Assembly: GCA_028753945.1 (NCBI GenBank) | Contig: JAPNXP010000002.1 | Location: forward strand, 3,286,001-3,350,000 | DNA: 64,000 bases | DNA from: Hexactinellida sp. DTS-2022 | Lineage: Eukaryota > Porifera > Hexactinellida | Reading direction: 5' to 3' | Shown here: positions 55,994 through 64,000 of the stretch, piece by piece | How the letters are laid out: each line of letters opens with the position of its first letter | Numbering within the stretch: position 1 is the stretch's first letter | The notes under the pieces: generated by a model | What the model was told of the DNA's origin: nothing | The model's database searches: none | What the model saw: only the letters and a program-made list of their open reading frames with translations | Translations under genes and position numbers: made by a program

Positions 55994-58070
55994 GGTCCAG
56001 GTATACTCTAGAGCACTTCTACCAAAAGTATTTACCCAATTTAACTCAATTTTTTACAGCGTATATACTTCTTCTTCAGGATGCCAAAAATACAATAATA
56101 TTGGCATATATACTAAGAGAGGAAAAATATATTTTTTAATTTTACCACTATTGGGTAGAAGATCAATCAGCAAAGATTTACAAGACCAATAATATTATTG
56201 ATTGAATGTGTTTAGCTGGATGTAATAAAACTAATGAGTGCAGGAATTGTGAATATCTGGATTTTTCTGGATTTCAAATACTTTTATGTGATGTCGACTT
56301 TCAAATGAAGATTTTCCTGATCCAAAATCCAAAAAGCACATGAACTATCCATAATAGAATAAATCTCTGCACTCATTAGTTTTATCTTCACGAGATCTAT
56401 CCGAAACCGTTGAGCTTTTGATTCCACGACCAAAATTGACAAAATGACCTATTACACAAAACTGAAAATGTTAGTTTTGAGATATAGGCTTTTGAAATAT
56501 GAATATAAAATTTAGGTAAAGTATAGAGGAGGTAAACTAGTAAATTCACGTTGTTCATTCAAATTCTAACTCACTATGTGTATTGAAGTGAATTAGCCGC
56601 CGCCACAACCACTTGCACCTCCAAAGCCACTTCCGTTCTCCCTCCCAGTTTGGTATTTATCTCTTCACCCAACAAAAAGTTGACGTGACCCCACAATTGT
56701 TAGGAGCACTATTGGGATCCCAATCTAATTCTCCACCCAATAACCACGGCCCTGCGCATTCAATAGTGTTCATTTCAATTTAAATTTGAAATTATTCCTC
56801 AATTATCCCTATATTGAACACAAAATTCTAAATTACACCTGTGCCGAGAGCATTTTCGTAGTAATTGCAATTATTTCCATAAAATTTCCAAATCGAACTA
56901 CCAAAAGTCTAAAATTACACCTGCGCAGACAGTAATTCCCTTTGTATTTTGATTATTCGTATATGAAGCCCTATATTTACCTAACAAACCAAAATTACAC
57001 CTGTGCCGACATTAAAATCCTTTATATTTGCAATTATTCCAATATAAACCTATAATGAACTACCAAAAATCAAAAATTACACCTGTACCGACATCAATTT
57101 CCCTTATATTTGCAATTATTTCAATATAAATACTATATTGAACTACCTAAAATCAAAAATTACACCTGTACCAAAAGCAATTATATTTGTATTTGCAATT
57201 ATTCCTATTTAAATCCTATATTGAACTACCTAAAATCAAAAATTACACCTGTACCAAAGGCAATTATATTTGTATTTGCAATTATTCCTATATAAATCCT
57301 ATATTGAACTACCTAAAATCAAAAATTACACCTGTACCAAAAGCAATTTTATTTGTATTTGCAATTATTCTAATATAAATTCTATATTCAACTAACAAAA
57401 ATCAAAAATTACACCTGTGCCGACATCAATTTCCTAAATATTTGCAATTATTCCAATATAAATCCTATATTGAACTACCTAAATCAAAAATTACACCTGT
57501 ACAAAAGCAATTTTATTTTATTTGCAATTATTCTAATATAAATCCTATATTGAACTAACCAAATCAAAAATTACACCTGTGCCGACATCAATTTCCTAAA
57601 TATTTGCAATTATTCCAATATAAATCCTATATTGAACTACCAAAAATCAAAAATTACACCTGTACCAAAAGCAATTATATTTGTATTTGCAATTATTCCT
57701 ATATAAATCCTATATTGAACTACCTAAAATCAAAAATTACACCTGTACCAAAAGCAATTTTATTTGTATTTGCAATTATTCTAAAATAAATCCTATATTG
57801 AACTAACTAAAATCAAAAATTACACCTGTGCCAACAGCAATTTCCCTTTAATATTTTATTAATTTTTAATTTTTTTATTTTTTTATTTTTTTATTTATCA
57901 GAGACGAGGCCACGAAAATGTGTCAAACTTGAAAGATATATGGAATTTTTCTTAGAAATTTCTTGGGAGTACACATGGATATCAATACAATCCAAAAATA
58001 CAATAAAAACGAAAAAGACCTTTTTGGGGTTTTTTCGAAATTTTCCATTTTTCTAGAGTATACCTGGACC
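55994..58070. mobile_element. TTAA element 'GGTCCAGGTATACTCTAGA', copy 3, expanded
   Basis: 2077 bp; ends GGTCCAGGTATACTCTAGA and inverse, TTAA at 55990-55993 and 58071-58074. Both margins resemble copies 1 and 2. Its interior is enlarged by the ~83-bp array at 56770-57860. Confidence 0.9.
56770..57860. repeat. ~83-bp tandem array inside the TTAA element
   Basis: About 13 units built on 'caaaaattacacctgtacca' and 'tttgcaattattcctatata' and 'cctatattgaactac'. Two subtypes (acctgtaccaaaagc and acctgtgccgacatc) alternate in places. The 61-63-codon frames here are repeat-derived. Confidence 0.92.
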
Positions 58071-58415
58071 TTAACTTCCCCAATCCGAGGCCCAATTGTC
58101 TACGGCTACGACTTATTTAACTGGGTCTGACGCATAATTGTCTTAAACCTCGAACAAGCGATCAAAATAAGCAGAATGTGCTTTAGTTCAATAAAATTTG
58201 GCACAAACTAGAAAACATTGCCATTTCCGAAAATACGTATTCTATTGGCAATTTGGCTCTATAAATTCCAAAATACATTAATTGGAATTTTTAGCCAAAA
58301 CCGATTTGGTAAAACAAATTAAGCTTGTAGAATTGGTATAATCGCGCGATTGAGCTTCCAGTGTATCAACATTACGTTTATATCAACTATTTATAGGTTG
58401 ACCTATTTGTGAGCT
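58071..58415. other. Presumed 5' flank of the NLR pseudogene
   Basis: No promoter elements that I can defend. A possible upstream exon could lie here, but none was recognised. Confidence 0.3.
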
Positions 58416-61400
58416 ATGGATATCACGAGTTTAATTGCAATGAAGGAATTGTCAGCTAATCTGACTGAAGATGATATCATTCGAATACGAGAAGTGATTG
58501 GTATTCAGCTGGGCTCTGTGATAAAGTTACCACAGGAACTCAATTGCTTACAGCAATCAAGGGATGGAAACAGCACAATCCGCACCTGTTCTATCTGGTC
58601 CTACAGAGCATAAGACCCGACATGATAGCAGTAGCGAATAGACTGCCCTGGCTATGCGCATCTTCTCCCAGTGAATTTGAGTTCAGAGGAGAAGAACAGT
58701 CCATTAAATCCCTAATTGAATTGCTAAAGTCAGAAATAAAGAAAGACGAATGTTAGTTGATTTACATGCATATCGATACTGAGGCAGGGGAGAATATCGG
58801 ATTTGAAATGACGATTGAAAAACTGCTGGAAAACGATTTACTCCAAAAAGACCTCATAAACCTATCTACTCTGCTAGGAGGAATAGACCCAAGTGATATA
58901 GTCAATAAACTGGGACAATATTCAAAGGTATTCTCCGAATATCAAGAAGGGGAATTTGAAACTAAACTCAATCGAGAAATTAGTAAACAATTGAGAGAGA
59001 TGGCACAATGGGAGCAGAGACTGAAACAGTTCGCATTGATACAATATGGGAAAGTCAAACAAATGATAGGAAAAGATAAACCAGTCAGTCTATCAGAAGT
59101 GTACGTGGATCTGACAATACTAAAAGAGTTGCCAAGAGCTATTGACATGGAGGATGAAACGACGTGCAATGAAATTGCATACCTAAGGAAGATAGCCAAT
59201 AAAGAGGTTAAGATAATTCCAGTTGACTTCAAAGAGGAAATAACATTGTACAAACCAACAGTTCCAGAGATTTGGTGCATCATAGGCAACCCGGGTTGTG
59301 GCAAAACATTCCTAGCGAAGCGAATAGCACTAATGTTCTCCAGCAGCGAACTAGTCGACATCAAATACTCCATCTCAATACCAAGTCGAAACACTGACTG
59401 GCATGCTATGGAGGCCACACGATATGAAGAGAAGACAAAGGTAGATTCAAAGTTTATACAAAAGTGGTTTTGTCTAGGCTTGCCTGCTGGAACCAGTTGG
59501 TCAATTGATCTAGCCAAGCATCTAAGCCAATCAGATGGAGAGGGACTCTTGATTATAATAGACGGACTGGACGAGTTTCCGCAAAAGGTTCCCTTTGAAA
59601 AGACCTTCCTATGCTCTCTACTGAGCCGTCAATCCCTCACAAGATCAACAATAATTCTGACGAGTCGACCAGGCGCATGGACTAGCATATCCTCCGCAAA
59701 CGAACTGATCATAGACCGTTACTATCAGGTGCTGGGATTCTCCCCTGAGAATAGGGTTCTGTACTTCAAAAAAACAGATAACGAATGAGTAAAAACTGAA
59801 ATACTGTTGGCAGCTAATGGAGCGACATGACGAAATAATGCAAGTATCTCTAATCCCTGTAAACGCATCGTTATTCGCGGCACTACTGAAAGGAGAGGAT
59901 TCTACCCCCATTAACACGCTAACAAGCTCTACTATGAATTAGTACTGTACATCATCAGGAGAGAACTATTTAGAATGGGCCTAAAAGAATACTCTCGAGT
60001 CTCACGCATTTCAAACCTCCAAACAGACATAATAGCCTACCTGCATAGATCAGGATTCATAGCAATCTTCGGAGGGGCAAACTGAGATCTGGTATCGGAA
60101 GAGACAGTAACTCTCAATTTGGGACAGGAAGAATACCCATGCCAGTGCTTAGGTCTAGCTCACGAGCACTACCGAAAGGAATCCGTCGGACTTATGAAAC
60201 AAGTGTGGACATTTGTCCACTTGACTATGCAGGAGTTCGTATCTGCCCTATATTTAGAACACACTAACTGGATTAAGCAGTGCTACAGTGTTAGGTATAT
60301 CTCCCATTCCGAGGCTAACTACTCTCTGTTCAGAATGGTGCTCAGGTTCCTCTGTGGACTCCTGTCTGATAAAGCAGCTGCTCTTCTTTCCATCCTATAC
60401 AGGTAATTGACTCCTCAGCCCATTCAGCTTATCGATATGCCTATGAGCTATCAACTTAAGTACACTGGTTTGTATCACCATGATGGTTGGAATCTGTTCA
60501 CTAAATCTATTTCCAATTAGCCTCAATTTTGTCTGAAACTAACACAGATTCAATTCCATTTTGGTTCAATAACTTCAAACAACACTTTCCGATGCCAGTG
60601 TACCTGTATGTACGAGTATCCGTCTCTCCTAATGGATGGATTTGTTTTATTCAGACTCTCAAACTCGTTTGTCGAATTCAACTCATTTATATCGACACTA
60701 GTCTCATCAATCCAATTCAGTTCAAATCTTTAACACAGGAAATGGGAATCTGTTCTATTAATTTATTAGCATTACGCTTCGATCTGAAAGACTCCACTAC
60801 AGTCCTATCGTATACTGAAACAATTAGGGAGACAGGAATTAAGTCTAACACTAAAGTTAGTATTGAGCTATTCCAGTGTGATTTCAGTGCTGAGACAGGT
60901 GCAATTCTCTTTCCTACACCAACCAATCTGATTACCGACAGCTTGAGACTAACTTGGAATAAATATTCACATAAAGCTCTTCAGGAATTAACCAACCTAT
61001 TCTCTTCTATTCAATGCTTATGTGTTGAGACATCTTCATCTGGAACTAAATACGACACTATCATACCTGCCAACCTATTTGAGATATATCCCTGTACGAA
61101 GCTCCTATTTCCCCCAAAACATTAGTTTATATAGACTGTACAGGGAATTCCTGTATGCTCGAATAGGAACAGATTATTTAACGAAACAAAATGCTATATT
61201 TAGATCGTGTAGACAGGTTTAGGTATTAATAGACTGACAATCAATAATCTTTCCCTAGCTAAAAATCCCTGTACAAATTTAATAATCCCTGTACGGTCCA
61301 GCCAAAATGGTCAAAATCCCTGTACTGTACAGGGAATCCCTGTACATTTGGCAGATATGCACTATGTTTCCAGCTCTGTGTCAGGCGACACAATTAAGAG

Positions 61401-62068
61401 TATTACACCTCCATAACATTCCTTCTGAACACATTTCTAGCCTAACAGCTGTGCTACCTCAGTTCTCTAAGCTACAAGAGATTGGGTTCGATAAGTTCCC
61501 ACTGCTACCTGCCATTACTCATCTGTAAAATCTAACTTATCTACAGATACGACATGATACAACAGAAGACACAACTCTCTGTGATTATTTGTTAGAGATT
61601 ATTAATGGGAACAGACACTCGTTAAGAGGAATGGAATTGTGGAATTTGTATAGAATTGGATTGAATAATTGGAGTTTGCTTCTCAATTGTTTGGAACATT
61701 GCACTAATTTAGTTCAGCTAAAGCTATGGCTCATTACTCTACCATATAATGACTTCACTCACTGGAGTAGCGCTGTTAAACAAATGAAGTCAATAGTTGA
61801 ATTGGAATTCGTTAATAACTTCCTCTCTGACACAAGATTATTATCTCTCTATAAAGGCCTGATATACCATCCTGCTATTAGGAGTCTAAAGCTATTATAT
61901 GGCTGTAAGCTGACTTCTCTATCCTATGGGCATCTAGCTAACCTAATTCCAACTGTCTCACAGCTGGAGAGACTGATAGTCAGTAGACTTTCTGAACTTG
62001 ACAGAGATCCTATCTCATTACTCGAGGAAACAGCTGATGGGTTTGGTATTGAGCTTACGTTGTATTAA
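58416..62068 (+). pseudogene. NLR-type gene (death-fold-like, NACHT, LRR), decayed
   Basis: Relic of a cytoplasmic innate-immune receptor. Order: an N-terminal helical module (58416-58690; LSANLTEDDIIRIREVIG..., then LTAIKGWKQHNPHLFYLVLQ) resembling a DED/death fold; a linker; NACHT (about 59265-59690) with Walker A IIGNPGCGKTFLAKR, Walker B GLLIIIDGLDEFPQ and STIILTSRPGAW. Then winged-helix-like LYYELVLYIIRRELFRMG (about 59927), FVHLTMQEFVSALYLEH (about 60212, the conserved NLR 'FxHLTxQEFxxALYL' block), and LRRs to 62068 (LRVLHLHNIP, LVQLKLWLITL, IRSLKLLYG). Damage: a frameshift near 58545; an in-frame TAG at 58754; two frame changes between 59765 and 59927; TGA at 60083; a frame change before 60529; TAA at 61526; and a 267-bp repeat inserted at 61088. 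Introns could explain a little of this, not the in-exon stops. An expanded family with such domains is known in the sponge Amphimedon. This is not a functional copy. Confidence 0.85.
61088..61354 (+). mobile_element. 'tccctgtac' repeat, copy 2, inserted in the LRR region
   Basis: Flanked by ATAT at 61084-61087 and 61355-61358. Discounting insert plus one ATAT (271 bp) joins LFEI directly to CTMFPALCQATQ in one frame, so the borders are well supported. About 240 bp of it matches 759-999. Confidence 0.85.
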
Positions 62069-62990
62069 CTTATCATTTCTGCTAATAAGGTTTGTATTCA
62101 CTTTATTATCTGTTAATAAAGTCTACTCTACTTAATCGAGTGTCTTTGGTCCGAGGATAATATGACAAGATTGGGCGGAGAAGTAGATAAATCGAAAATC
62201 TATTATTTAGAGGTACCTATTTATTCGTATAAGTATAATGACAGAATATGAATAGAATATGCTAGAATATCTATATTATCTGCACGAGTGAAACATAAAT
62301 GCATTTAGGAGTCACAATGCATGTAGTGACAATCTAACCTCTTAATTAGTTTTGTCAGCGAATATTTTACAAATTAAAGAAAATATTGGCAATATTACCA
62401 AATTTAAACTTGAATAACATAACTTTAACTAAATTAACAGCTAATCTATTGTCTTTGCTAAAATATTTTGTATTTGCAACTATTATTCCATAAAATTTAC
62501 TCTATTAAGCAGTTGAGTCCATTAATCGGCGAAGTTGAATGCATTTGTATATCAACTTTATATAGTTTGTTGTTGTTACAACATTCTAAACCGAATTTCC
62601 TTGTAACTCTAAGTGATATTTAACTTCCAATAACAGTTCTAGAAGAGCTATTAACCACTGAATCTATATTTACCTAACAACTGTTATATAGATAGTTATT
62701 AGCCACTTGGTTAACCACTCCCTCTGTTTGATACCTTCTCTGTCTCCTCTAGACTACACCTCGTATTCCTCTCCTCTCCAGTCTCCCTCTCGTTCTCATC
62801 TGTTTATTCGTATTTGGAACTAACTTTAGTGTTTATTTGTGTATTCTCTTGTTTGTACTTATCAATAAACACTCTTTCAATTGAATTGTGTTCGATCTTA
62901 CTGAGTCTGCTTTCATTAATGCAATCCTTTACATAACTAAACTTTACATCTATGTACTTGAATCTGCTTAAATATCAGTTTTCACTTATA
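62069..62990. other. Non-coding with degenerate TA-type ends
   Basis: 'tctactctacttaatcgagt' near 62120 and 'ctattaagcagttgagtcc' near 62497 are inverse-like ends resembling the AGTCGACTCCGCTTAAT family, so 62115-62540 may be an old copy. No gene. Confidence 0.45.
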
Positions 62991-63075
62991 CAGTGAATTG
63001 CTTTATTAGCAACATTGCTCTATTAGCAACCAAATTTCATGCAAAATAGGAGGGGCTAATAAAGCAATTCCACTG
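62991..63075. mobile_element. Very short TA-type MITE 'CAGTGAATTGCTTTATTAGC'
   Basis: 85 bp; ends CAGTGAATTGCTTTATTAGC and inverse ...GCTAATAAAGCAATTCCACTG, flanked by TA at 62989-62990 and 63076-63077. Almost the whole unit is terminal repeat. Confidence 0.9.
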
Positions 63076-63923
63076 TAATTAAATCTAATTCCTTATATAG
63101 TATCTGTTTTGGGACTTACATACGAATTATTTCCATTATTTGCAACTTACTGAGTCTACTCTATAGAATACTTTAACAAAGGACTGTAAGCTGTCAGCTA
63201 GGGCCCTGGTACTTGGATCAATTGTGTACTTATTGATATTTCGTAATCCGCTAATGCTAGACACTGGAAATGTATTATTGTCTTACAGGAAGTCATATTT
63301 TGGGAGTCCATCAGTCATATTGCATCATCTCAAATATTTGTGGAATGTGATTTTTGCGGTTTTCACACCATTTCCATGTACGTATGGTAATAATCTCAAG
63401 TTCTCTACTTCATTTAGAGTTAGACATAAGAAATGTATTATTGTCGAATAGGAAGTCTATGGTCTACTCTAAAACAATCACTGGACTAAGTATACGTTAA
63501 TGCTAATGTAATCACCACACATTCCAAATCTATATATTGGATGGATTGGACGTGTTTTTGGCTATTAGAAAGAACCTATTTGACAGAACCAAACCCGTAT
63601 AAGCGAAATCTTAACATTTGCACGTTAACTCTAACTAACAGCATTACAAATGGTTTCACTGCCCATAACTCGATACAAATCCAATTCTAACTCAATTGTT
63701 ATTATTTGTAACAGCGACGTTAGTCACGAGAGCTCAAGTGTGGAATCTGAAGTTAATATAATAGCTGTTTCTCTGGGAATAGGCAGAGCATTAATCGCTT
63801 CTCAAACTTGGAAAGTGGAGCGAACCTAAATTTAATTGTAGCCAGCTTCCGTCGTCGTAAATGGAGCGCTCTTTTTCGGTTCCTTTGTACTATCAATAGG
63901 GGCATTATTCGTTAGAAACAATA
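63076..63923. other. Non-coding, nothing recognised
   Basis: AT-rich sequence. The 75-codon frame at 63224-63451 has no recognisable domain; a tandem-like echo ('tgctagacactggaaatgta'/'tagacataagaaatgtatta') was noted. Confidence 0.4.
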
Positions 63924-64000
63924 CAGTGTACTCCGCTTAATTGGGACACCGGTTAATCGGGACAGCCGCTTAATTGGGACAACTCCCCAAGAACAGAATC
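63924..64000 (+). mobile_element. Left end of a pogo/Tigger-type element, cut by the window
   Basis: Starts CAGTGTACTCCGCTTAATTG after TA, followed by repeated 'cgcttaattgggacaac'/'ggttaatcgggacagc' blocks. The rest lies outside the window. Confidence 0.65.

Noticed and set aside
57110-57789. Three plus-strand frames of 61-63 residues with near-identical sequence
   Set aside because: Derived from the 83-bp array inside a TTAA element, not a gene family.
58942-59517. 191-residue minus-strand frame opposite the NACHT region
   Set aside because: Antisense shadow of the NLR coding sequence; the plus strand carries Walker A and B motifs.

Overview
This is an AT-rich, repeat-dense stretch of eukaryotic, most probably metazoan, nuclear DNA. 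Long open frames are rare, GT-AG introns can be seen, and most of the sequence can be sorted into DNA-transposon copies, satellites and gene relics. A decayed NACHT/LRR (NLR-type) gene with a death-fold-like N-terminus fits an early-branching animal with an expanded NLR repertoire, such as a demosponge. That placement is inference. No rRNA, tRNA or CRISPR array was recognised, and there are no bacterial-type operons.

Layout. 1-12.5 kb: a small GC-rich repeat end, a 'tccctgtac' repeat, tandem-repeat-bearing elements with Helitron/Helentron-like ends, a ~290-bp satellite (3.5-5.2 kb) and a 47-bp minisatellite (5.3-9.9 kb) invaded by two elements. 12.7-16.8 kb: a ~300-bp-armed palindrome holding a perfect 30-bp hairpin, then a 2.6-kb TTAA element carrying a Charlie-like hAT copy, then a second TTAA element that shares the same TTAA. 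18.9-21.8 kb: an unrecognised gene fragment, short repeats, a TTAA foldback element and a polypyrimidine tract. 22.7-26.4 kb: a three-level nest (TA element > TTAA element > apparently intact 2.8-kb hAT-like transposon with a 735-residue transposase). 26.6-31.5 kb: a broken, spliced locus with GPY/F-like and OTU-protease-like parts (Gypsy-integrase or Ginger kin, treated as a fossil), then small elements. 33-40.2 kb: relics of a Helitron-type gene, a MULE and a second hAT transposase. 41.7-58.1 kb: many short hAT (8-bp target duplications), TA and TTAA non-autonomous elements, including three members of one TTAA family, the last with an internal 83-bp array. 58.4-62.1 kb: the NLR pseudogene, itself split by a small repeat. 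62.1-64 kb: more TA-type ends.

The only long, intact protein-coding frame is the hAT-like transposase at 23791-25998. It is the best candidate for a recently active element and could mobilise short elements with matching ends. The rest reads as a layered record of transposition by hAT, TTAA (Kolobok/piggyBac-type), TA (Tc1/mariner/pogo-type), MULE and Helitron-like elements. Calls of target duplications and inverted ends were read directly from the sequence. Family names rest on remembered motif knowledge and were not checked against a database.
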